A stretch of DNA of 64,000 bases from Pseudorhizobium tarimense. Its GTDB lineage: Bacteria; Pseudomonadota; Alphaproteobacteria; Rhizobiales; Rhizobiaceae. A program made the position numbers and the translations under genes. Shown piece after piece: positions 44,122 to 51,079 of this stretch. Every line of letters starts with the position of its first letter. Position 1 is the first letter of the stretch. A model generated the notes under the pieces. The model did no database searches. It was given only the letters and a program-made list of their open reading frames with translations, and was not told the DNA's origin. The stretch spans positions 224,427-288,426 of the forward strand of contig NZ_JALJRA010000004.1 in NCBI RefSeq assembly GCF_022968135.1, in the 5' to 3' direction.

Positions 44122-44148
44122 GGGCTCGGGCATGAGGCGATCGAGCCC
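44122..44148 (+). terminator. Hairpin after the dehydrogenase gene
   Basis: GGGCTCG (44122-44128) pairs with CGAGCCC (44142-44148) around a 13-base loop, 20 bp after the stop. There is only a weak pyrimidine tract after it. Probable terminator or mRNA end. The rest of the gap to 44311 shows nothing recognisable. Confidence 0.5.
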
Positions 44149-44311
44149 GTCCTTCCATTGTCTCGGGCGAAGCCAGCAGGAAGGACTGGCTCTCGCTTTC
44201 ACGCCCCCCCCACCCGGAGCGACATACGCCGGCGAGGCGGCGCAGGCCGAGACGCACCCTTCTCGATGCCACAACCGCGGACGCCGAAAGCAGTTGCGGC
44301 TTACCTCGTGA

Positions 44312-44328
44312 TTGTTTATTGCCTACAA
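44312..44328 (+). promoter_or_regulatory. Operator-like site 5 (TTGT-N9-ACAA) before the GntR gene
   Basis: TTGTTTATTGCCTACAA lies about 55-70 bp upstream of the regulator start. Its reverse complement, extended by one base, is ATTGTAGGCAATAAACAA-like and nearly identical to site 2 at 32153. This position fits autoregulation by the GntR protein it precedes. Confidence 0.65.
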
Positions 44329-44381
44329 TGGCAACCGGTGCAATGGAACGCGACATGTATCCTCGGGAACCGAAAGTGGAA

Positions 44382-45056
44382 ATGAACGATCTGACGGTGC
44401 TGAGAACCTCGTCGCTGACGGGCGTAATCGAGCGCGAGTTAGAGCATCTGATCCTGACGGGCGAGTTGAAGCCGGGAGAACGGCTGAACGAAATCCAGCT
44501 TTCGACCCGCTTCGGCACCAGTCGCGGGCCGTTGCGGGAGGCAACGCGGAGCCTCCAGGCCAAGGGCCTCGTCGAAAGCATCCGCAACCGCGGCGTCTTC
44601 GTACGCTCGGTTTCGCCAACGGAGGCGCTGGAAATCTACGACGTCCGCGCGGCGATCTTCGGCCTTGCCGGACGCCTGCTTGCAGATCTTGTCAACGATC
44701 AGATGCTGGCCAAGCTCAATGCTTTCCTCGACCAGATGGACGAGATCGCAGCGAACAAGAACTTCGACGACTACTATCCCGTCAACCTGGCGTTCCACGA
44801 CTATCTCGTCACCTCGACCGGCAACAAAACGTTAGTCAAGGAATATAAGGGGTTCGTCAACAAGTTGCACCTGGCGCGTGCACGCGGCCTCGTCCAGGCG
44901 GGGGGTCTCTCTGTTTCGAACCGCGAGCACCGCGAGATGGTTGATGCGCTCGCCTCGGGTAACCGCGAACGCGCGCAGGAGGCATTTTTCCGTCACGTCG
45001 AGCGCTCGAAAATTCGATTCCGCTCCACGCTCGGAGCGGCGGAGCCACGATCGTAG
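44382..45056 (+). CDS. GntR-family regulator (FadR/FCD type), candidate regulator of the carboxylate cluster
   Basis: A 224-residue GntR protein. The winged helix is LILTGELKPGERLNEIQLSTRFGTSRGPLREATRSLQAKGLVESIRNRGVFV (about residues 22-75), and the FCD effector domain includes NLAFHDYLVTSTGNKTL and SNREHREMVDALASGNRERAQEAFFRHVERSK, with the His residues that usually hold a metal and carboxylate. It follows the enzymes of the rightward arm and has a TTGT-N9-ACAA site in front, the shape GntR proteins bind. ATG 44382 is used; ATG 44355 is an alternative. No other regulator lies within 19-45 kb. Confidence 0.82.
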   Translation: MNDLTVLRTSSLTGVIERELEHLILTGELKPGERLNEIQLSTRFGTSRGPLREATRSLQAKGLVESIRNRGVFVRSVSPTEALEIYDVRAAIFGLAGRLLADLVNDQMLAKLNAFLDQMDEIAANKNFDDYYPVNLAFHDYLVTSTGNKTLVKEYKGFVNKLHLARARGLVQAGGLSVSNREHREMVDALASGNRERAQEAFFRHVERSKIRFRSTLGAAEPRS

Positions 45057-45119
45057 GCGCTACCGCTTGCTTCCCCGCCAACGTGACACAACCTACCCAG
45101 CGGTAACGAAGCATGAGGC

Positions 45120-45445
45120 GGGGTAAGCCGACCGCGAGGTCACCTCGTTTAAGTTTTGCTGCCTGGCTGACGCGTCCAGCATGGCGTAATACTGCTGCTC
45201 GGCTTCGGCTGGCAGTATGTTGCCGATGGGCTGCAGAATTCGTCGGTTATTGAACCAGTCAGCCCATTCCAGAGTAGCGAACTCAACCGCTTCGGCGTAC
45301 GCTACGGCTAATTGGATGGCTGACCTCGGCTTCGTAGAGGCAGCTGATCGTTTCTGCGAGTGCGTTGTCTTAGCTGTCACCCATCCTTCCGACAGATGGC
45401 TCTTGCCCGCTTCGGATAGCCGATCTGAGTAAAGTGCCTGACGGC
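45120..45445 (-). pseudogene. IS3-family transposase (orfB C-terminus), frameshifted remnant
   Basis: On the minus strand the pieces SVGRMGDS-stop-DNALAETISCLYEAEVSHP and, in another frame, EAVEFATLEWADWFNNRRILQPIGNILPAEAEQQYYAMLD match the C-terminal catalytic part of IS3-type transposases (YDNALAET and WVDWFNNRRLLEPIGNIPPAE in intact copies). One in-frame stop (usual Y codon) and at least one frameshift near 45300 make it inactive. The N-terminal two thirds are missing. It marks the left end of a stretch of decayed mobile DNA. Confidence 0.75.
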
Positions 45446-45457
45446 TTCTCCGGAAGA

Positions 45458-45540
45458 GTTGTTCAGCGTGCACGTCGCCATGACGGCCCAATCAAACTGT
45501 TGAAAATCAATGATCTAAATCTTTGGTGGCTCCAGGGGAA
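45458..45540 (+). repeat. Degenerate dispersed repeat, copy C
   Basis: About 75-80 bp that align in the same orientation with 56668-56757: both run from TCAGCGTGCAC / TTTAGCGTGCAC through AATCAAAC-TTGAAAA-CAAT to CTAAATCTTTGGTGG. A CCAGGGG (45532-45538) / CCCCTGG (45566-45572) inverted pair begins in its right end. The remainder to 45747 holds no recognisable gene. Confidence 0.55.
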
Positions 45541-45747
45541 ACCATTGAAATCGTTGATATTTCTACCCCTGGTCAACTCGGATACCCGCTAGGATACCCC
45601 CGCTTTGAATGAATCTTATTCTAATTCAGCGCCCTCCTTCGGCGCGGAGTTGATTCTCATCTTTTTGGCGATATGAACAGGCGGCTCCCATACCCTCGCC
45701 AGGAGAAGTGCTTGCCCTCACCGTCAAAGACGATCCTGAACTCGGGG

Positions 45748-46225
45748 TTAGTCGTTGCCGATGCGCCGCATCAAGTCAGTGTAGGCGGTCAGCGGAACAA
45801 GCCACAGGTGTTTGTCCTTGCGATCTGACGTGACAAAGAAGCCGCTGACCCGAAGGTCGCCCTCAGCGTAGACGCTCTCAGAGAAGACCTTACTGTGGAC
45901 AATAATGTCGAGCAGATCACCGACGTTTAATGAGCAGGTCGAGGGAGCCTCCACTTCGAGCGCTTCTCAGAACGTGTGGCGCTTCCACCAGTCCAGCTTC
46001 TGACCGAGCAGCAAGTCGAACCTTTCGGTGTAGACTGCGCCCCTCAACATCACTTGAGACCTTCTCGCACTCGATGAGTTTCCGCATCGCGAAAGCCGAG
46101 ACGAACACCTTTCTCTCGATAAGGATGGAGCCGCGTTCGCTTGGACGCGCCTTCGCAGCCCACCGCTCGATCAGATCCGCGTCCTTCAGCAGTTCATCTT
46201 TCCAAGGCGCGCTGTCGGCGATCAA
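45748..46225 (-). pseudogene. Conserved hypothetical protein gene broken by frameshifts
   Basis: Two reading frames belong together. The N-terminal half is at 45917-46225 (APWKDELLKDADLIERWAAKA ... LIERKVFVSAFAMRKLIE) and the C-terminal half at 45748-45954 (EVEAPSTCSLNVGDLLDIIVHSKVFSES ... GFFVTSDRKDKHLWLVPL). Uncharacterised proteins of about 160 residues with this order occur in Alphaproteobacteria. The junction around 45940-46000 contains stops in each frame, so the gene is inactive unless the sequence has errors. Function of intact members is unknown. Confidence 0.55.
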
Positions 46226-46274
46226 GCTGCAATCCTTATCGAGTCATATTCATCAACCAAACCAGCGACTAAGC

Positions 46275-46533
46275 TCATCGCTTGCTCAGGATGAAGGCTG
46301 TGCATTCTTCGCGGAACTTGAACTCGGACAGCGCTTTGTGAATGTTTCTCTCGCACTCCTGATACAGCCACGGGTCCCATGATACTCGGCCCATGCATGC
46401 AGATTGAATGATTGCCAGTCTGTAGCTGGTTCAACCTGCCCTTGTTGGTAATCTGGCGGGACAATTCAATCTTCACGTACTTCAAATCTTCAAAACTACC
46501 GATGACATAGATCACGCCCTTAAAAGCAGCCAT
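46275..46533 (-). pseudogene. GIY-YIG (T5orf172/Mug113-like) nuclease-domain gene, frameshifted
   Basis: The first frame encodes GVIYVIGSFEDLKYVKIELS ... KGRLNQLQTGNH, the beta-hairpin and helix of GIY-YIG/T5orf172 domains. After a frameshift near 46390 the expected continuation YQECERNIHKALSEFKFREECTAFILSKR appears in another frame and ends at 46275. An intact product would be about 85 residues, a small domain often carried by phages and mobile elements. It is inactive as it stands. Confidence 0.65.
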
Positions 46534-47092
46534 CCAAAGAGCCCCTCACCAATCTAGGAATATGTTCTAGGTTGGTGACGCCTGTTCTGAGGTCGTCAAC
46601 AGGAAGTTGACTGCTGAAGGACTCGAACCCGCAACCGCAGAGAAGAATACATAGGCTCTACTCATCAATTCGGTGCCCTCGGCTTTAAGGCAAGTGCATG
46701 ATGCAGATCATACAATCACTGCAAGAAACGTCGCCGACCTTCCCGAAACTATACTTGCCCGACGGGCACCTGACGGTATCTTGCCCCCAAAATGAGAGGG
46801 TGTGCTGCCAAGGGAATGAGGATGACCATGGGCGTGTTCGTGGTCATGGTTCGAGCTGAATCTCATTTCCCGACTCCTGCTTTATGGAACAGGGGTACCT
46901 ATCGGTAGGTTCGACGCAATCCGGCGCTGCACGGCTACTGGGCAGGAACCAGCCGCATTTTCTGCAGCAATGCTGGCCATCTTGAGATTCTTGGACGCTC
47001 TTGAGGCTTAGGGCCGGCCAGCATGGCCATAAGCCAAGGCGTCTGAGGCTTTTCAGCATCAGACACCCTATTGAAAGGCTCTTGCGCCGCCG
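46534..47092. other. 559-bp stretch without a convincing gene
   Basis: Open frames here (for example minus 46844-47059, 71 codons) show no recognisable pattern. At about 46610-46650 the reverse strand reads GCGGGTTCGAGTCCTTCAGC, resembling the T-arm and 3' end of a tRNA, but no cloverleaf can be completed. It fits old integration-site debris. Confidence 0.4.
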
Positions 47093-47881
47093 TTACATCG
47101 CATGACCAGGCGCGAGCCCCGTAGAAGCGAGCGCCATCCAGATCGCCATGGCGATCATCATCAGGTTTTCGGTCAGTGAGATGAAGCCCAGGGGTACGTT
47201 GCTCGATCCGCCGACGCAGGCGCATTTGAGCTCCCGTCGGTCGATGTAGACAGCCTTGAAGACCGAGACGGCTCCAATGGTGCCGATGAAGAGCGCAATT
47301 GGGACCGACAGCCAGGTCGCCACCCCCGCCACCATCAGGACTCCCGCCAGCCCTTCCGCGTAGGGATAGATGTAGCTGTAGGGTACCCAGCGCTTCGCCA
47401 GGAGGTCGTAGTTCAGGAACATGGTGGCGAAGCTCTCGACGTTCTGGAGCTTCAGCATTGCCAGGACGACCATGGAGAAGGCGATGAACCATTCCGCTGC
47501 ACGCAGCGTGAAGGGGTCGCCCACGACCGAGTAGCTCGCGGCCACAGCCATCAGGGCCGTCAGGGTAAACAGAACGATGACAGGCCGATAGGTGGTCGCC
47601 TTGGGATCAGATACAGGCTTGCCGAGGAACCTGCGTAGGTCATCGTAGCCCCCAATCCGGTTGCCGCCGACAAACACCTGGGGCGTGGTCGAGACGCCAT
47701 GTTCCGCCTTGAAGGCATCCGTTTCCTCGCGGGTGGTCAGGTGGTGGTCCTCGACCTCATAACCAGAGCGGCGGAGCAGGTCCTTGGCCTTCAGTCCATA
47801 AGGACAGGTATGTTGGGCCATGACCATCCGGTACAGGATGGCCTTCTTCTCCAGCAGCGATGGGTCGGTTCTCTCCAACAT
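47093..47881 (-). CDS. Glutaredoxin-MauE/DoxX fusion membrane protein
   Basis: A 262-residue two-part protein. Residues about 15-90 are a glutaredoxin-like domain with the CPYG active site (AQHTCPYGLKAKDLLRRSGYEVEDH; TTPQVFVGGNRIGGYDDLRRFL). Residues about 105-262 form a MauE-type four-helix membrane domain with a C-terminal Cys pair (LKCACVGGSSN). The arrangement suggests electron or disulfide transfer across the membrane. It is divergent from a MerR regulator with a mer-like promoter between them. The ATG at 47881 has AAGGAG upstream. A role in metal detoxification is inferred from context. Confidence 0.75.
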   Translation of the reverse strand: MLERTDPSLLEKKAILYRMVMAQHTCPYGLKAKDLLRRSGYEVEDHHLTTREETDAFKAEHGVSTTPQVFVGGNRIGGYDDLRRFLGKPVSDPKATTYRPVIVLFTLTALMAVAASYSVVGDPFTLRAAEWFIAFSMVVLAMLKLQNVESFATMFLNYDLLAKRWVPYSYIYPYAEGLAGVLMVAGVATWLSVPIALFIGTIGAVSVFKAVYIDRRELKCACVGGSSNVPLGFISLTENLMMIAMAIWMALASTGLAPGHAM

Positions 47882-47920
47882 TTTCACATCTCCTTTGTCT
47901 TGTGAAACCGTTGGCAAGAC

Positions 47921-47950
47921 CATAGGTTCCGTACCATGGTACGGAGTCAA
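47921..47950 (-). promoter_or_regulatory. MerR-type promoter with perfect dyad
   Basis: On the minus strand, a -35 TTGACT (47950-47945) is followed by the perfect 16-bp palindrome CCGTACCATGGTACGG (47929-47944) and a -10-like TATGGT. The spacer is about 20 bp, the overlong, dyad-filled spacer that MerR proteins untwist. Sequence and layout are very close to the Tn501/Tn21 mer promoter. It drives the glutaredoxin-MauE gene and overlaps the merR start region. Confidence 0.8.
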
Positions 47951-47954
47951 GCCC

Positions 47955-48338
47955 ATGGATATGACAATCGGAAAATTCGCGGCCGCAGGGAACGTCGGGG
48001 TAGAAACCATCCGGTTTTACCAGCGCAAGGGCCTTCTGAAGACGCCGAAGCGCCTGGAAGGCGGAAGACGCTATGGAAGCGAAGATGTCCGGCGGCTCCT
48101 GTTCATCAAGCAGGCGCAGTCGGCGGGGTTCGCGCTGGAGGAGATCAAGGAGCTTCTCGATCTGGATGCGGGGGATGACAGGGAGCGTGCACGCGCGGCT
48201 GCCAAGAGACGTCTCGCCTCCCTGGATGAACGGATTGCTGAGCTGAACAGGGCGCGTGCAGCGCTGGAACGGCTGATCGGCGAATGCGCCTCGGGCAAGA
48301 AGGGGCCTTGCCCGATCCTGGCGTCATTCGGGCTGTAG
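47955..48338 (+). CDS. MerR-family metal-responsive regulator
   Basis: A 127-residue MerR protein: helix-turn-helix IGKFAAAGNVGVETIRFYQRKGLLKTPKRLEGGRRYGSEDV, then the long dimerisation helix and C-terminal metal loop with ECASGKKGPC (C111 and C119). Mercury MerR needs three cysteines; the one expected near residue 75-80 is absent (DAGDDRERA). It may therefore sense a different metal, or bind Hg(II) differently. The start ATG is at 47955. The dyad promoter upstream supports a mer-type mechanism. Confidence 0.8.
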   Translation: MDMTIGKFAAAGNVGVETIRFYQRKGLLKTPKRLEGGRRYGSEDVRRLLFIKQAQSAGFALEEIKELLDLDAGDDRERARAAAKRRLASLDERIAELNRARAALERLIGECASGKKGPCPILASFGL

Positions 48339-48397
48339 TTTGACACCAGCCATCGTTCAGTTCAGGATCGAGCTGTGCCCTCACAGAACCTAAAGCG

Positions 48398-48847
48398 CTA
48401 GCTGGGCCTGACCGCGAGGTAGACATACGGCTTCGCGCCATCGCGTGGCACCGCCATCACATCATATGTAGCCCCTGGGTCATCCCCCATGCCGAGTGAG
48501 CCAGATGGCATGCCAGCGACGGCTAGACCCGCAAGGGGCGGACGCTCGCGAAGAAGCTTCTCCGCAGCTTCCAGCGGGACATGTCCTTCAAGGTAGTAGC
48601 CTTCGATCTCTGCCGTATGGCAGCCCCACAGATCAGAAGGGACTTCGAGACCTTTCTTCACGGCGTCCATGTCGGCTTCATTCAAGGTACTAACCTCGTA
48701 TCCGGCCTTGGTGAAGGCCGAAGCCCATGCTGCGCAGCACCCGCAGTTGGGGTCCTTGTGAACCGTCATCTTTGGTGCTGCCGCTAGGACCATGCCCGGA
48801 GCGGCTGCTGCCGATACGACCAGGCATATGAATGTTCTGCGTTTCAT
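48398..48847 (-). CDS. DUF411-family copper-associated periplasmic protein
   Basis: A 149-residue protein. A signal peptide (FICLVVSAAAAPGMVLAAA) precedes the DUF411 domain: VHKDPNCGCCAAWASAFTKAGYEV, LWGCHTAEIEGYYLEGHVPLEAAEKLL and AGMPSGSLGMG. The cysteine cluster CGCC and the Met-rich end are thought to bind copper. The start ATG 48847 has AAAGGAG upstream. It is the last gene of the leftward copper operon. Confidence 0.82.
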   Translation of the reverse strand: MKRRTFICLVVSAAAAPGMVLAAAPKMTVHKDPNCGCCAAWASAFTKAGYEVSTLNEADMDAVKKGLEVPSDLWGCHTAEIEGYYLEGHVPLEAAEKLLRERPPLAGLAVAGMPSGSLGMGDDPGATYDVMAVPRDGAKPYVYLAVRPS

Positions 48848-48897
48848 GTCGAACTCCTTTGGGATCATGGCCGCCCCTCACCGGGGCGGCCATGAGT

Positions 48898-49182
48898 TCA
48901 CTTCACCTGCGTGACAGTCAGCTTGCCGTTGACGCGGTCGGCAACGAATTCGACGCTCGAACCCTGCTTCATCTTCTCCAGCATTGCCTCGTCCTGAACG
49001 TAGAAGACCATGGTCATCGCGGGCATGTCGAGGTTCTTCAGCTCTTCGTGGATCAGGGTCACCTTCTTCGCCTTGGCGTCCACCTTCTTGACCGTGCCCT
49101 TGGTGAACTCCTGGGCGAAGGCCCCGATGGCAGCACCCAAGGTCAAGGTGGCGGCAAGCGCGACGTTAAGTATGGCTTTCAT
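48898..49182 (-). CDS. CusF-like periplasmic copper-binding protein
   Basis: A 94-residue protein with a signal peptide (LNVALAATLTLGAAIGAFA) and the CusF/CopF OB-fold core: KGTVKKVDAKAKKVTLIHEELKNLDMPAMTMVFYV. The H44, M53, M57 and M59 type ligands of CusF (HEEL, MPAMTM) are present. It hands Cu(I) to an exporter in the Cus system; here it sits between DUF411 and the cupredoxin genes. Confidence 0.85.
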   Translation of the reverse strand: MKAILNVALAATLTLGAAIGAFAQEFTKGTVKKVDAKAKKVTLIHEELKNLDMPAMTMVFYVQDEAMLEKMKQGSSVEFVADRVNGKLTVTQVK

Positions 49183-49202
49183 GGTGGTGCTCCTTTCGTT
49201 GC

Positions 49203-49679
49203 TTACTTCTTGGCGACGGTGACGTCGCCGTGCATTCCGGCGTCGTAGTGGCCGGGCACGAGGCAGGCGACCTTGAAGATGCCGTCATTCGTGAACTTCC
49301 AGACGATCTCGCCGGATTCGCCGGGTGCGAGCCGGATAGCATTCGGGTCGTCATGTTCCATCTCTGGGAACTTCTCCATGAGAGCCTTGTGCTCCATGAC
49401 CTTGTCCTCCTGGTCGAGAACGAACTCGTGGTCTACTTCGCCATCGTTCTTCACGGCGAACCGGATCGTCTGGCCCTTGCGGACCTTGAAGTTATCGGGC
49501 GTGAAGATCATCCCGCCGTCATCGGTCTCCTTCATACTGACACGGATTGTCTGGGTGACCTTGGACTTCTGGCCCGGCTCGCCCACCGCCATCTCGCCAT
49601 GACCTCCGGCGTGGTTTCCGGCGGCGATGGCGGGAGTTACGAGCGTTGCCAGAAGCAGGCCGGTCAATGCAGTTTTCAT
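49203..49679 (-). CDS. Cupredoxin (plastocyanin/azurin-like blue copper protein)
   Basis: A 158-residue periplasmic protein. After a signal peptide (GLLLATLVTPAIAA) comes a beta-barrel domain whose copper ligands are in canonical order: H84 in EVDHEFVLDQ, C139 and H144 in VACLVPGHYDAGMH, and M149. It probably carries electrons or copper for the adjacent multicopper oxidase. The ATG 49679 has AAGGA upstream; a longer frame to 49919 runs into the oxidase gene and is not used. Confidence 0.85.
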   Translation of the reverse strand: MKTALTGLLLATLVTPAIAAGNHAGGHGEMAVGEPGQKSKVTQTIRVSMKETDDGGMIFTPDNFKVRKGQTIRFAVKNDGEVDHEFVLDQEDKVMEHKALMEKFPEMEHDDPNAIRLAPGESGEIVWKFTNDGIFKVACLVPGHYDAGMHGDVTVAKK

Positions 49680-49708
49680 AGGCTTATCCTTCCTTAGGTG
49701 AGTTTCGA

Positions 49709-51067
49709 TCAGTGGTGTTCCGAATGGCTCGGGGTGATCGTTGTCTTCGCGTCGGCAGCCTTGGGTGCATCCGGTAGGCTTCCAGTCCATTCCCATGCCT
49801 GGGTGCCGGGCGGGTTTTCGTACCAGCCGGGATCGCTGTAATCGCCAGCGGAGATTCCCTCCCGGACCTTTACGACCGAGAACATGCCGCCCATCTCGAT
49901 GGGGCCATGCGGGCCCCACCCGGTCATCATGGGCACCGTATTTTCGGGTATCTCCATGGACATCTCCCCCATGTCCGCCATCCCGGCGGTCCCCATGGGC
50001 ATGTATTCCGGCTGGAAGCGGCGGATTTTGCTGGCCACCTGCTTCTTGTCGACGCCAATAAAGGTCGGGATGTCATGTCCCATGGCATTCATGGTGTGGT
50101 GTGACTTGTGGCAATGGATCGCCCAGTCACCGACGTACTTGGCGTCGAACTCGTAGGCGCGCATCGCGCCCACCGGGATGTCGATGCTGACCTCCGGCCA
50201 GCGCGCTTCCGGACGTACCCAGCCTCCATCGGTGCAGGTGACCTCGAAGTCGTAGCCGTGCATGTGGACGGGATGGTTGGTCATCGTCAGATTGCCGACC
50301 CGGACCCGAACCCTGTCGTTCTTCGAGACCACCAGCGGATCGATGCCCGGAAACACCCGGCTGTTCCAGGCCCAGAGGTTGAAGTCCGTCATTTCCATGA
50401 TGCGGGGGACATAGGAGCCCGGCTCGATGTCGAACGCGTTCAGGAGGAAGACGAAGTCGCGGTCGACCGGCATGAAGGTCGGGTCCTTGGGATGGACGAC
50501 GAAGAAGCCCATCATGCCCATCGCCATCTGGACCATTTCGTCCGAATGCGGGTGGTACATGAAGGTGCCGGACTTTACGAGGTCGAACTCGTAGACGAAG
50601 GTCTTGCCGACGGGGATGTGAGGCTGCGAAAGACCGCCGACACCGTCCATGCCCGAGGGCAGGATCATCCCATGCCAATGGATCGTCGTGTGCTCCGCAA
50701 GCTTGTTTGTCACAAAGATGCGCACCCGGTCACCCTCGACAGCTTCAATCGTCGGCCCCGGCGATTGTCCGTTGTACCCCCAGAGATAGGCCGTCATGCC
50801 TTCCGCCATCTCCCGTTCCACCGGTTCGGCCACCAGGTGGAACTCCTTGACGCCATTGTTCATCCGGAACGGCAGGGTCCATCCGTTCAGGGTGACCACC
50901 GGATTGTAGTCGGGACCGGTGGTGGGCTTGAGCGGCGTCTGGGTGGCGGCCGTATCCATCAGCGCCGCCTCCGGCAGGCCCGTGTTAGAAGTCTGGCCCC
51001 ATGCCTGCGAGGAAACCAATGCGGCACCTGCCGCACCTGCTCCCAGCAACTGTCTTCTGCTGAACAT
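49709..51067 (-). CDS. Multicopper oxidase with Tat signal (CopA/CueO-like)
   Basis: A 452-residue periplasmic oxidase. A twin-arginine leader SRRQLLGAGAAGAAL leads into three cupredoxin domains. All four copper-ligand clusters are present: HWHG (130-133), HPH (172-174), HPVHMHG (265-271) and HCHKSHHTMNAMG (318-330) with type-1 Cys C319. A Met-rich tail (YMPMGTAGMADMGEMSMEIPENTVPMM) probably binds Cu(I). It oxidises Cu(I) in the periplasm, lowering copper toxicity. It lies between the cupredoxin and TolC genes. Confidence 0.88.
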   Translation of the reverse strand: MFSRRQLLGAGAAGAALVSSQAWGQTSNTGLPEAALMDTAATQTPLKPTTGPDYNPVVTLNGWTLPFRMNNGVKEFHLVAEPVEREMAEGMTAYLWGYNGQSPGPTIEAVEGDRVRIFVTNKLAEHTTIHWHGMILPSGMDGVGGLSQPHIPVGKTFVYEFDLVKSGTFMYHPHSDEMVQMAMGMMGFFVVHPKDPTFMPVDRDFVFLLNAFDIEPGSYVPRIMEMTDFNLWAWNSRVFPGIDPLVVSKNDRVRVRVGNLTMTNHPVHMHGYDFEVTCTDGGWVRPEARWPEVSIDIPVGAMRAYEFDAKYVGDWAIHCHKSHHTMNAMGHDIPTFIGVDKKQVASKIRRFQPEYMPMGTAGMADMGEMSMEIPENTVPMMTGWGPHGPIEMGGMFSVVKVREGISAGDYSDPGWYENPPGTQAWEWTGSLPDAPKAADAKTTITPSHSEHH

Positions 51068-51079
51068 GATCGTATCCTT

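Noticed and set aside
44158..44385. 75-codon open frame before the GntR gene
   Set aside because: It crosses the putative operator, has no ribosome site, and its product is not recognisable.
46605..46655. tRNA-like T-arm and acceptor end on the minus strand
   Set aside because: Only the GGTTCGAGTCC-like part is visible; no D-arm, anticodon arm or matching 5' acceptor strand can be found, so it is not called as a tRNA.
46844..47059. 71-codon Cys-containing open frame on the minus strand
   Set aside because: No ribosome site, export signal or family pattern; coding status not supported.
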